Part shown: positions 24,401 to 37,400 of the stretch, piece after piece
Numbering within the stretch: position 1 is the first letter of the stretch
Layout of the letters: the number at the start of each line of letters is the position of its first letter
Assembly (NCBI GenBank): GCA_030562195.1
Contig: CM060199.1
Span: 13,784,338 to 13,848,337 of the forward strand
DNA: 64,000 nucleotides
From: Nipponacmea schrenckii
Taxonomy: Eukaryota > Mollusca > Gastropoda > Lottiidae
Direction: 5' to 3'
Made by a program: the position numbers and the translations under genes
Notes under the pieces: generated by a model
Seen by the model: the letters and a program-made list of their open reading frames with translations, nothing else
Database searches by the model: none
Told to the model about the DNA's origin: nothing

Positions 24401-26429
24401 CTAAAGCGAGACAATTATTGTCGGTCAAACAGACTTTCCCAGTGCTGTAGATAGTTTCCATTTCTGACATGATGTTGTTCAGCTAAAATAAAAAAAAATG
24501 GTTCTCAAAAACCGTGGCTTTAGGTGTTATTTTTTTCATAATTCGAACCCTAGGCACTTAATATATCAATTATACTAATGTAAAGGCTTGATTTAATTTT
24601 TATTTCAAAGTATTTCCCTGACCTCCCTGGCTGGTCCAACCCAATCCAAAGTTCTGCAGACACTATTGATGGTGGGATAGAATGGTAGCTTACTGAATCC
24701 AGTGATTTATGTGGTTCTAGTTAAAAGTACAGACTAAAATACCAGCTACTCACTCTCTCTAATTTGACCTTGTCAGTCATTGCAGCTGTTCCAATATCCA
24801 CTAATTTAGAAAACAATCTAGTTAAATCGGCATCATTAAAATTCTTCCAATCATATCGAGAAGCATTAGCTTCCACCTCCTGGTTAAATAGCGCCAGCTT
24901 TAGACTTTCGTCTACCTGGAAAAGTTTCATTAACCTGATTAATAACAATCCACATCATAGTTATTATTCTTATCAGCTTTCACTAGAAGATCACAACCTC
25001 TCACGATGGATTTAACATTCCACAGTTTGCAGTGTTTATGTTCAAGATTTCACTTGGTGTCATAAATATCAACGATATCCATGATTATAACGATAAATCC
25101 ATTAGAAATAAGCTTTAAATTATTAAGCCCTTTTATACAAAATACTTGTTGCTGTACATATAATATATATGTGTTGTGTATTTATTCGATTATAGAGGAG
25201 AAATCCACTGATTCATTGTAGACTCATTTTGAGCATTTTTAAAATGAATATGTTATAATTATACATTATATTTACACATACATATTAAGTTTGGAAACTA
25301 TATTATTTCCCGATCTTGCAGTGTCAAATAAAGTAGAAATGAAATGAATTGAATTAAACATAAATTCGGGCGCTAATTATCGGATCGATCTGAAACATGA
25401 TATAGAGAAAATACCATAACAAATGTGTCATCAGAAATCACTTCCAGTTTCTACGAGGGACTTCCGGTTTCTCAATATCACCTAGGGCGATCCTGCTTCC
25501 GGTGTAAATCACAAATGTAGACAAAAACAGATTATTTATCTATATTAAATAATTTAAATCACCTGAGAAAAAAAATAAATTGAAAGTCACGTATGAGCCG
25601 TTACATAAGATACAAATTGTAACATACAAACCTTTGATCCGCTCAAATTACTTTCTTTACAAATCTTGTTTATGCATTTTATTTTAAACATTAATTTATA
25701 GATGTGAATTTACACATTATAATTCTGATTTTTGATTATTGTTGTGGCACAATAGTCCACATCACTATCTTAAAACGCTTTTTTCAATTATAATGCATAT
25801 TATTTCGGAAAGTTTAATGTGGAGAATTTAGGTAGAAATTTGATTTCAAGCACATAACAATGAAAATATATGCTGTATATAATACTTAACTCTTCAACAG
25901 ATTGAAGGATTTCACAGATTGTCTTTTTACTAAAAGGCATTTTGGGGAGAAATTTGTAAGCCAGGAATAGCGCTGTACTCAGCTCTGTTTTTTTTTTATT
26001 TTTTATTATTTTATTCATATCATTCGTTGTCTTGCCCGCATGGCTTATTGTTAAACAGGGCCATGTCCTTGTGTATTTGACACAATAAAAAAAATTTTAT
26101 TTTTATTATTATAATTTAACAGTTACAGTTTGTTAACACTATTATAAACTCGAGCGCACATTGAACGCTTCACAGGTTTGATGCAGAAAAGCAAAACGCA
26201 AAACTTGGATTCCGAGGAAGATATTAAAATGACCTACCATTGCCTGTTGGTTTTCTGTGGTAATATTAGTGTTATATTTCCATGCTGCAGACACATAATT
26301 ATACGATACCACTTCTGAACGTGCATTCACTTCCTCGACAAATTCACGTGCTGTAGCTTCATCAGTTATTGACTCGCTGTGTGCATAATTCAATACCAGG
26401 AGAATCAGTCCAAATTTAACCGTCGTCAT
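18458..26429 (-). CDS. ACE-C, angiotensin-converting enzyme (peptidyl-dipeptidase A), 13 exons
   Basis: A near twin of ACE-B. Exons: 26429-26238, 24915-24754, 24482-24395, 23918-23775, 22266-22075, 21588-21491, 21212-21040, 20735-20611, 20270-20172, 19814-19670, 19357-19259, 19063-18941, 18713-18458. Every exon has the same length as in ACE-B (total 1896 nt, 631 aa), and all junctions seen are GT-AG, including intron 11 (AG|GTGAGT). Exon 8 carries HHEMGH and exon 9 the HEAVGD-type Glu; exon 10 has [13 protein letters not shown] and exon 13 the same hydrophobic tail after DPNSS. Signal peptide [18 protein letters not shown]. It is predicted to be a secreted or surface-anchored, catalytically competent dipeptidyl carboxypeptidase. 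The proximal promoter differs from A and B in lacking TATAAATAA. Confidence 0.93.
22330..23450. repeat. Degenerate ~160-bp satellite in ACE-C intron 4
   Basis: About 1.1 kb absent from ACE-B intron 4. Repeated words are TTTTACCGACG, CCGATTCCGCGTTTTACCGA and GATAACATCATAACNNACACAAGG (near 22816, 22975, 23229, 23313), at irregular spacings of about 85-160 bp. The left edge has a 14-G run (about 22384-22397) and a direct duplication of ACGTCTAAGTTTTACCGACG. A related stretch in the opposite orientation occurs at 53595-53770. No coding potential. Confidence 0.65.
24182..24349. mobile_element. MITE with 21-bp perfect TIRs in ACE-C intron 3
   Basis: Left end GATATACTACTCCTTCCTTTA (24182-24202), with its exact reverse complement at 24329-24349; total 168 bp with an AT-rich interior. 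The corresponding ACE-B intron is only 96 bp and lacks it. A second, more diverged copy lies at 42422-42592. No coding capacity; the superfamily is not identified. Confidence 0.8.
25340..25560. repeat. Relic of the GAGTGGC-type repeat in ACE-C intron 1
   Basis: The words CGGGCGCTAATTATCGGATCG, CACTTCCAG, GGGACTTCCGGTTTC and GCTTCCGGTG occur in the same order and spacing as in the elements at 40780-42347 and 54883-55345 (TTGCTAATTATCCGATCGC, CTTCCGGTTTTT, CTTCCGGTGTATG). It appears to be an old diverged copy without its ends. Confidence 0.45.
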
Positions 26430-26884
26430 TGTATGGATGAGCTTGTAAGATAGACGCCGAGATAAATTTGTGAGTTACATATCTAAAGATATGTAGGGTA
26501 TATATCGGGTTTGAAATATAACACGGTGTTCTTGTTTTTAAATTTTATTTATGAACTCTTGATTTTCCATAAGAGTATTAGCCAAATTAATGTAAATAAA
26601 TTTAGATAAATCTTTCTTTCAATATCTACTTGTAACAGTAGTCAAATATGTTACTCCCTTTTTACGAGAAATGCGACACAGAATAGGCCTACATAACTTA
26701 TTATACTTTTTTTTTGCCGCATACATCAGGAGTACAAAAACATACAGTTTATATTACATCGGAATAGTTAAATCAAAATCTTTTACATGTTTCATATAAC
26801 AAAAGTCATTTAGAATGGGTAAACCCGAATATTAATTTACAAATCTTTTTATTTTTATTGCAGAGTCCTATATAAACGCTTGTT

Positions 26885-27427
26885 CCTAAAGCAACGTTGG
26901 ATATATGCATGAACCAAGCGTTGCTTTCACAATCCTAGATTCTCGTCACTGAGTTTGATTGATCGAAAGTTTACCCTTCTACCAAATAGATTTCTTGTAA
27001 CAAACTATTGCGGGAACTGTTTGATGGACCAAACTTAAGATCTTCAGTTACACTTTGATTCTGGGATAATCGAGTCTATAAGGTCAAGGCCGTACTATGA
27101 AAAAAATGGATGACCGTTTAAGTCTGGTTCTGGCATAACCACCGGGACAGATTAGTAAGAAAGTAATTTACCGCTACCTATTTTGGTACACATAAAAAAA
27201 TGTCTTTGAGCCCCTGCATCGCTTTTTTCTTGTTTCGCTCAGACATTCGTTAATTCAACTTATTCTGAATTAATAAAAAACAATGAATCAATGGAGGCAG
27301 CCATTTTGAATTAGTCCAAATGTTACGAGATCACTGATTGGATACATTAGTAGTGACGTATGGTTTGCCAAGGGAGGTCATTAGTCTATAATGACGAGAA
27401 TCAACGCATGTACAAACGTTGCTTTAA
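26885..27427. mobile_element. TIR element (~540 bp) in the ACE-C/D spacer
   Basis: The left end CTAAAGCAACGTT is followed some 55 bp later by GATTCTCGTCA. The right end is the reverse complement of the same pair (TGACGAGAATC, then AACGTTGCTTTAA). The block interrupts spacer sequence that is continuous upstream of ACE-A and ACE-B (CCCGAATATTAA next to CAGTTGAAACTTT). The left TIR contains its own hairpin (AAAGCAACG and CGTTGCTTT). No transposase is seen. Confidence 0.6.
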
Positions 27428-27633
27428 AAACATGATATAAACTATGGTTTAACGACAGTTGAAACTTTGCTTACATATCTAATCAAATACACTGTTACAG
27501 GACAACGAAATCAATATTTGACTATCTTAAATCTTTCATTGTTGAACAGGTTATTTGATTGGTTTAAAATTGTTTAAAGGATGCCAACAATTTAGTTTGA
27601 TCATATATGGGAACTAGACTTGAGCAAGAAATA

Positions 27634-28234
27634 TGGAAGGGAATAGTTGCCATAATTAGATGCAATGAAGGGGCTTTAGCAGCGAGACAGTTTAAGCAAT
27701 GGCTTCAACAGTCGAACTTAAATGGGAAATTGAAAATTTTATGCATAATAAATTGTTGACCCAAATAAAGAATTATTATTATTATCATGGAAATTGGTGG
27801 CGAAAATTCATTCACCGTCTGTCATGAAGAACAAGACTATAAATACCTCTGAGAGTATTTCTTGAATGATTTCTATTTCTTAGGTCACGTGATGGTCATG
27901 TCATGAAAGTTGAAGATACGACAAAATAGATATGACAAAAGTGAAATGTAAAAAGAGAAACTGCGCGTAAAAAATAACCAATGTGTTATGGATGGGATTT
28001 TGCGACATACACCTAAAGTAATATGTTTTTAGTAATATTATATTCTACAAAAACAAGAGTGATATTATTGTTTAACATAAAACTTTTGTTTTAAAACAGT
28101 TTACTTTAACAAAAGCTGTCATATATGTCTTTTGATATTAAAGTATCTTGTTTTATAACACATGTCATTTGACTTATTACAATGGAATTAGACACTTCTT
28201 CGTGTCATCTAATTATGGCAGCTATTCCCTTCCA
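27634..28234. mobile_element. 601-bp TA-flanked TIR element in the ACE-C/D spacer
   Basis: The left end TGGAAGGGAATAGTTGCCAT continues AATTAGATG. The right end is its reverse complement with one mismatch (CATCTAATTATGGCAGCTAT continuing TCCCTTCCA). TA flanks both sides, as in Tc1/mariner insertions. The same spacer in ACE-B joins GAGCATGAAA directly to CAAAACATCAACAAC, so the insertion is recent relative to the duplication. No open frame of note inside. Confidence 0.75.
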
Positions 28235-28492
28235 TAAAGCAACAAAACATCAACAACTTTGATCTGAAATGGGATAAAGTCCTGGAGTACACCAATTATC
28301 TTGACTAGAAAAAGTATTGTTTTGACGAAGATCGTTAGATCTGAAATCCTTGTTTTGGATGATGGTCTCAGGGTCAATTTCTTATTGTACAGTACAAAAC
28401 GTGATTGATATCGGAATATGGTGAAAAACAAATACCCGCCTTTCTCACGACCTCCCCTCATCATGAAAAATATAAAATTATAATACTGACAA

Positions 28493-31400
28493 TCAACAAA
28501 ATAACCGTGATATGAACAAGGATAAAAACGCAAAAATACTAGATAAAAATACAGAAGAGTTAATTGTAGCACAGTTTGGACAGTTTTCATTCCACCCAAT
28601 TGTCTCGTTAGAATTCTGTTCTTTCAGCCAATCAATGAGGGGTTTGAAATATTCCATTAATGGTTGAGCATCAATTTTACGACTACCGACAAACAGTTCC
28701 ATGACGTCCTCCCATGGTTTGGAGGATCCTAACTTTAAAACATCCCTGAAAAATAGGTTTGATAAACGAATTGAAAACNNNNNNNNNNNNNNNNNNNNNN
28801 NNNNNNNNNNNNNNNNNNNNNNNNNNNNNNNNNNNNNNNNNNNNNNNNNNNNNNNNNNNNNNNNNNNNNNNNNNNNNNNNNNNNNNNNNNNNNNNNNNNN
28901 NNNNNNNNNNNNNNNNNNNNNNNNNNNNNNNNNNNNNNNNNNNNNNNNNNNNNNNNNNNNNNNNNNNNNNNNNNNNNNNNNNNNNNNNNNNNNNNNNNNN
29001 NNNNNNNNNNNNNNNNNNNNNNNNNNNNNNNNNNNNNNNNNNNNNNNNNNNNNNNNNNNNNNNNNNNNNNNNNNNNNNNNNNNNNNNNNNNNNNNNNNNN
29101 NNNNNNNNNNNNNNNNNNNNNNNNNNNNNNNNNNNNNNNNNNNNNNNNNNNNNNNNNNNNNNNNNNNNNNNNNNNNNNNNNNNNNNNNNNNNNNNNNNNN
29201 NNNNNNNNNNNNNNNNNNNNNNNNNNNNNNNNNNNNNNNNNNNNNNNNNNNNNNNNNNNNNNNNNNNNNNNNNNNNNNCCAGAGATAAAGTGTTTAAAGG
29301 ACAATTCTAAAATTCCACATGATAGTAGTTTAGTAGCACTTTCACCAATATTGGACAATGACCATCTACTCAGAGTAGGAGGGAGACTTAGCCGTTCTAA
29401 ACTTCCGCTTAATAGCAAGAACCCAGTCATAATTACAGGAAAACATCATATATTATCAACCCTGTTAGTACGTCACTTCCACGAAAAGACACACCACCAA
29501 GGAAGACACATCACAGAGGGGGCAATACGCAGTGGTGGTTACTGGATAACAGGGGGGAAACTTCTCATCGTTTGTCGTAAACTTCGAAGGACTTTAGAGC
29601 ATCAGAAGATGTCAGATCTTCCAGAATGTCGTGTCAATTGCAGTCCACCATTTACTTATGTTGGGGTGAATACCTTTGGTCCATGGTCGATTATCACCCG
29701 TCGAACAAGAGGAGGACAATCAAATTCCAAACGCTGGGCAATTATGTTCTCATGTTTAGTCACCAGAGGCGTCCACATAGAGGTAATAGATGAGCTTAGT
29801 TCTTCGTCATTTATTAATGCTCTTAGGCGATTTATTTCTCTAAGAGGACCTGTAAAGGAATTCGTATCAGACCGTGGTACGAATTTCATTGGCGCGTCAA
29901 CTGAGTTGGATATGGATATTATCAATGTAGAAGATAAGGGTGTACAGAAGTTTCTGAACAACAATCGATCTGTGTGGAAATTTAATTCCCCTCATTCTTC
30001 GCATATGTCTGGAGCAACAGAAAGAATGATAGGTATAACAAGAAGAATCTTGGACTCTATGCTAAGCACCAGTAACCAAGTTAAAGGACTAACACATGAA
30101 GTATTATGTACGTTTATGTCAGAGGCGTGTGCTATCATCAATGCTCGTCCTATTGTGGCTGTTTCTATGGATCCAGACTCACCTGAAGTACTCTCTCCTT
30201 CAACACTTATTACTCAAAAGCATAATGACCCTATTGAATCTTTCGATCATCTGAATATCAAGGTTTTGGAAACACTGGAATATTTACAGAATTTACAGTC
30301 TAGAAAAATATGGAAGGAAGAAAGGGATAATTTGAAGGAAGGGGATGTTGTTCTATTAAAGGATAGAGACTTACCAAGAAATCAATGGCCAATTGGTGTG
30401 ATTACTGAGACTTACCCAAGTATAGACGGAAGGATCCGTAAGGTTTCAGTACGAATAATGAAAAACAATGAGTTTCATATTTATACCCGACCAATTACAG
30501 AACTTGTGTATCTTTTATCTTAGAGTTTATTATAGGTTATGTGATTATAATAATTATTTCCATTTTTCTCAAAGGGTTAAGCAATAGTTTTGCTTTGTGT
30601 GACAGAGTAACCCAACAGAATACCATATTGTTATAATAACATCCTGTCGGTACCTTTGATGCATTGCACAATATCTATTAATAGAATAGACTGAGTGAAT
30701 ATAGGTCAGAGTGCACGATTAAGAGTCAGTCTATGTTAGATCGGTGTGAGAGAAGGCTGGAATGGGAATTGGGCAGTATATGTGCTGTTTCTCCCTGTAA
30801 TTCTTGGAGTGCCTTGCTATTCATTTAAACCGTGTTACTGTATTGTATATGATTAAATAGGAGATTTCATTCCATTCATGTTTATTCTTTTAACTTGTTT
30901 CTGTGAGGAGTCAGAGGCCACCAATGCTGGCTCGCTCACAATTGGTAGTGCGCTGATGGGGTGAAAACCGCAAAAGCTATATTTTGTGTTATTCTATTGG
31001 AATAATTGGAATTTATTGTGAACTTATTTGGAACTTTTATCATTAATAGGTGAGATCATTTCTATGTTTTAAAACTTGACATTTATTGTGACTGGAGCTG
31101 ATATTTTTAACTTTCATATTGTGCTTATTGGCTATGAGTCTAACTCAAATCAAGAAATTTTTAGAGAAACCGTTACCAGTCAAAGCTGAAAATCAAATTT
31201 GTGTACCAATTTTACTATCTGACAGCAAAGGACGTTATTTACAAAATCAGTTCAAGAGAGACGATTTGATTAATTTAAAATTTGAATCCGTTAGTGGCAG
31301 AAAAACCAAACAAGGAATTGATTATTTGGAACAAAATTTACCTAATTGGGTCAAGGAATATTCATCAGTGATAATTTATGTGTGGTTAGGAACCTGTGAC

Positions 31401-34400
31401 GTTACTGACAAAATTAATAGTTTGATTATTGCTAAAGAAAGTCGCGCTGATCCTGTTGCATTTATATTGTCTCAATATAGTCGTGCTGTTAATATTGTGA
31501 AGATTTTTGACAATTGCCGTATTAAATTCATTGAACTTCCACCGATTCTAGTTTCAAAATATAATTGTACCAAAACTGGTTGTAATTCAGACGAATTCAA
31601 AGATCAAGATAAACGTGTTGATAATTATTTGACTCAAATTAACAAAGAAATTAAACTCTTGAACGGGACAGTAAATGAAACAAATTTAGGTTTTGCAAAC
31701 GACGTAATTAGATTTAGAAAAAATCGCAAAACAATCAGTCACAAATTATTGTTTGATGGACTTCATCCTGTAGACATTTTAGCGAAGTGTTGGATTCATC
31801 ATTTGACAATGGACGTTTTGAGATGCTGTTTTTAGAATGCATGATTTATTTATTGTCAGTGGAGATTGCTCTATTGATCAATTGTTAGGCCTTACTATTT
31901 GACAGTTGTTAATATTTCTATAGTGAAATACTGAGTGACATTGAAATTAATGTTTTAATTTTTTTAGTAGTAAAGTTCTACTATTATGTTTTATGTTTAT
32001 CTCGATGTGCATTATATTTCCTTTTATTGCCGAGAGTGCTCAGCAAGTTTCAAATTATACCCATTATACTTTTTTAGTTTCTTGTGTATTTTACAAGTTG
32101 TAAACCATGGCTCAGGGTAGTACTCCAAAACTTGCCGAACTTTTAAATTCAAAAGAAAATCAAACCAGTACACCTAGATTTGGCTTTAACCGACCTATGC
32201 CTACACCTACGTTTTCCAATACGACTATAAATGAAACTTCAAATTCGTCAAAATCTATTGTTTACATTGATAAAACTCGTGAACCAAAAACTTTTTCTGG
32301 TCCTTCTAAAAATCCTAGTGATCCTACAGTACGAGAATGGATAGAAGACGTACAAGAATATGCTTTGGCATTGGGCTTGTCAAAACAAGAAGAGGGAAGA
32401 TTTGTTTACTCACATCTTGAAGGAGACGCAAAAGAAGAAGTAAAATTTCGGAAGGCCAAGGGTGATCCTGCTTTAATTTACGAGGCTTTGAGAAATGCAT
32501 TTTCTGATAATCGATCTACATCACATTTACTTCACCAGTTTTACGAGAGAAGACAAAACCAAAATGAAACCATTCGTGAATTTTCTTATGCTTTGAGAAA
32601 CATGATGGACCGAATTCAACATAGGGATTCATCTGCTAATTTAAATCCGAACATGGTTAGAGATCATTTTGCAGAAGGTATTTTGGATCAACATTTGAGA
32701 AAAGAACTGAAGAAACAGATAAGAGATGATTCAACCATGTCATTCTTGGAAATTCGACAGAAAGCTCTGGACTGGGCTGAAGAAGAATACAAACCTACCA
32801 AACCTAAAACCACTGAAGCTACAACGAAAGAAGTTACCATTGCTGATTCTGATATGAGTTCTATTCGAAAATTACTGGAAAATCAGCAAGAACAGATTAA
32901 TCAATTAAAATCTCTACTAGAAAAGAAAAACCAAGGAGGTGTACGCAAGTGTTTTAAGTGTGGCAAACCTGGACATTTTAGACGAGATTGTCCTGAACTT
33001 AAACATGGTCAATCGGAAAACTAAATTCACCTTCAACTGAGAGTCGAGGAGAGGGTATATTAGACACTAAAGACTCATTAAATTTTGATTTCAACGAGAC
33101 TGTTGGAGATTGTCCCACATTGATGGTTCAGATTGATAAACACCGATGTCCTTTTCTTCTGGATACTGGAGCTCAAATTTCATCAATAGTTCAATCTTAC
33201 TATGAAACACACTTGAAAGAATCTGTAAATTTTCGTGAAAGTTCTTATTTGACACTTGGTGCTGCTAATGGGCTTGAAATACCATACATTGGGATTGTTA
33301 AGGCAGATCTCCGGATTTTAAACAAGTGGTATCCTGATCAATGGTTATTTGTGGTGAAGGACCCAGCTGATCCTACCACTAATAAGAAAGATTTGGTACC
33401 GGGTATACTTGGCATGAATGTAATTCGACATTTCTGGTCGGAATTAAAGTTGGAAAACTTTAATAATTCTAGGTCTAAAAAGTTTGTTGAAAAGGTTACA
33501 GCAAAATCAAGGACAGAAAAGAATTTTGTTAGTTTTGTAAGAGTTGCAGGTAGAGGTAGAGTAAGGTTGCCATGCAAATCTACAAGTGTTGTTAGAGTTA
33601 CAGGTGTCGTCAGAAATTCTGATTCTATTTTATTAGTTGAACCACTTTCAAGCAAAACACATTTGCCTAATGATTTAGTAGTGTGTAATACTGTTGTAAA
33701 ACCCGTTGGTAATAGTTATTTAATTCAAGTTGTAAATTTTTCTAATTCAGACATTTTTCTCAACCCTCGAACAAGACTTGGTATTTTGACTGAAGTAGAT
33801 ATTAAAGAAGAGAAAGTTGATGTTTCCGTACGTTCTGATCATATTTTTGTTCAAAGAGTTGATAGTAGTTTTAACATCAAAGTTGGGGAGCCCACGGATA
33901 AGATTGATAATCCTTGTGAGTTGCCACCTGTTTCTATTCCAGAATCCTTAGAACCTAAACAACATGAACAGCTAGAAAATTTGTTACGATTGAATCATGA
34001 TATATTTAGTAAAGGTGATTTTGATATAGGCTTTACTTCTACAATTAAACACCAAATCCATTTAACTGACAATGTACCAATAAAATTGCCGTATAGACGA
34101 ATACCGCCTGCACAATTCGATGAGATCAAGAGTCATATTCAGAAGTTGGTCGATTCCAATATTGTTGTACCTAGTTATAGTCCATATTCGTCACCAATAG
34201 TGATTGTAAGGAAGAAAAATAGTTCCGATATAAGACTGTGTGTTGATTACAGACATTTAAATGCTAAGACAATTAAAGATTCATTTCCTCTACCACGAAT
34301 CGAGGAAAGTCTTGATGCCATGTATGGTAGTTGTTGGTTTAGTTCTTTAGATCTAGCTTCAGGTTACACACAAATTGCTATGGATGATGCTGATCAGTCT

Positions 34401-37400
34401 AAAACTGCCTTTACAACTCCTTTCGGACTATTCGAGTATAAAAGGATGCCATTTGGTGTATGTAATGGTCCGGCTACGTTTCAACGCCTGATGCATAGTT
34501 GTTTTCGAGAAGATGTTTTGAAAATATTATTGATTTACCTTGATGATTTGATAGTGTTTGCTAAGTCATTCGAAGAGCACTTGGAAAGGTTAAGTCATGT
34601 ATTTGATGTTTTACGAAAACATGGACTGAAATTGAAACCGTCAAAATGTTTCCTTTGTATGCCCGAAGTACATTATTTAGGTCATGTAGTTTCGTCTACT
34701 GGAGTAGCAACCGACCCTCATAAAATTGATACTGTTATAAATTGGCCAAAACCAAAAACTGCTACACAACTGAGAACTTTCTTAGGTTTTTGTGGATTTT
34801 ATAGACGTTATGTTAAAGATTATGCGAAAATAGCTTTACCTTTTTACAAGATTTTGAAGTTACATGATTCAGAGAAGAAGAATATAGAAAATCTTTGGAA
34901 TGAAGATTGTGATACTGCATTCGCTACTTTGCGTCAGAAGTTAACAACTGCTCCTATACTGGGATACGCTGATTTTTCAAAACCGTTTCATGTAGAAATA
35001 GATGCCAGTTTTGAAGGTCTTGGTGCTGTCTTATCACAATACCAAAATGGACAATTACGTGTAATTTCATATGCAAGCCGATCCTTGCGTGGTGCAGAGA
35101 AGAACATGGAAAATTACAGTTCAAGAAAATTAGAAATGTTAGGTCTTAAATGGGCCATATCTGAAAAATTTCGAGAATATTTATTAGGTCGAAAATTTGT
35201 TGTATATTCGGATAATAATCCTTTGTGTCATTTGAAATCTGCCAAGTTAAGCGCAGTCGAACAGCGTTGGTTGTCTGATCTAGCAATATTTGATTTTGAA
35301 TTGAAATATAAACCCGGAAAAACTAATAGTAACGCTGATTCTTTGTCAAGAAAACCAAATGTTGAACAAAGTGAGGTTGATATTTTGATTAAACCTAAAA
35401 TTGAAGAGATTACCAAATCGAGTTTTGTACCAGAGATTTTACAAGAATCTATTTTAAATTCCGAGATACCAATTTATTCGGAAAGTATTACTGTTTTACC
35501 TTCTTATTCGGAAGAAGATTTACAAAAACTGCAACACAATGATGAAACCATTAAAACATTTAGAAACTTTTGGGATAACAGAAACATACCGTCCAAACAA
35601 CAACGAAGAAAACTTTCAAAACCGGTTCTAACTTTATTTAAGCAAAGTAAAAGGTTATTTCTTAAAGGTGGACTTTTGTACAGAAAAGTATGTGATCCTA
35701 TTATTGGTTTAGTTGAACAACTTGTTTTGCCATCGTGTTTGAAAGATACAGTTTTGACTCACTTGCATGATAAGTCTGGACACCAAGGTATTGAACGAAC
35801 ATTTAATAATGTTAAGTCCAGATGTTATTGGCCTGGCATGTGGAAAGATGTCGAAACTAAATGTAAAAATTGTTCTAGGTGTGTTATTTCAAAACCTGGT
35901 AGTCAAACTAGGGTGAAAATGAAGAACTTGTTGGCATCTAGACCTTTGGAAGTTATTGCTATAGATTTTACTCTTTTGGAGAAAGCTTCTAATGGAATAG
36001 AGAATGTTTTGGTAATAACTGATGTATTTTCTAAATTTAGTATTGCTGTTGGAACTAAAGATCAGAAAGCATGTACTACAGCCAAAGTTCTGGTTAAAGA
36101 ATGGTTTTTGAGGTATGGAGTACCTAGAAGAATCCATTCTGATCAAGGCAGAAATTTTGAGTCTGATATTATAAAACAACTCTGTGCAATATATGACATC
36201 AAAAAGAGCCGAACAACACCTTACCACCCACAAGGCAATGGCCAGACAGAAAGGTTCAATAGAACTTTGCATAACTTATTACGTACCTTACCTGTGGATG
36301 TTAAGAAGCGTTGGCCTGAACATTTACCCGAACTCGTATTCACTTACAATACTTCAACCCATTCATCAACTGGGTTTACTCCTTATTTTTTAATGTTTGG
36401 TAGAAATCCTGTCTTACCAATTGACATATTACTTGGAGATTTTGATAGTCAAAATGAATCTTGGGTATCTGAACATCAGAAGAAACTTCAATTATTATAT
36501 TCTAAAGCGTATGACTCAATAGTAAGTTCTGCTGAAGACAGAAATGAGTTGGATAGAAAAGCTTTAGAAGCTCCTTTGTTACCTGGTCAGTTAGTTTTTT
36601 GTAAGTCTAGAGGTTTTCTAGGTAGGAATAAAATACAGGACTATTGGTCTCCTATTGTGTATTCCATTGTAGAAAGGGTGAGTGATGAAAACAATGTTTA
36701 TGTTATCAGCCCTGTTGATGATGCTAGTCTTACTAAAACTTTACATAGGTCAGAATTGAAATTGTGTCCTTCTCAAGTTATTTCAGATGTTATTGAATCT
36801 GATGATGTAATTGAACCTGATGTTTCAACTGAAAGTGATAAAAGTGATGATATTGATGAAAGTGTTCATGGTGATAATGTTCATCAGAATACTGATCTTC
36901 AACTTGATGATTCGTCAACTGGTGATCATGATGATGTTTCTCCTGTAGATGATGTATCTCCAGATGGGATAGTTATTCCAGTACCTATTAATACAAATCC
37001 AGTACCAAGACAACCTATTCGAAAATCAACCAGATCAACAAAAGGAACACATTCTAATATCTATAAATTACCAACAAGTACTGTTTCTAAAGAAATATCA
37101 GTTGATTATCCTAATATGATGTTGAACATTACAAATTCATTAGTTAGTAATGCTATTCGAGAATTAAGTGTATTACTAAAATCTGATAACTAAAACCCTA
37201 ACCTTCGCCATTGGTATTATAATTTTGTGTTACAAATTTTTCTAATTTTTTCTAAATTTTTCTAATTTTTTTCTAATTTTTCTAAATACATGGATGTATT
37301 TATTTTAAAGTTGGGGAGAATGTGACAGAGTAACCCAACAGAATACCATATTGTTATAATAACATCCTGTCGGTACCTTTGATGCATTGCACAATATCTA

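Noticed and set aside
28701..29430. Long frames running through the N gap
   Set aside because: Their length comes from N bases read as open codons; only the real BEL/Pao frame from 29279 onwards is supported.
36184..36393. Secondary frame inside the gypsy integrase region
   Set aside because: A shadow of pol in another frame, no independent signal.
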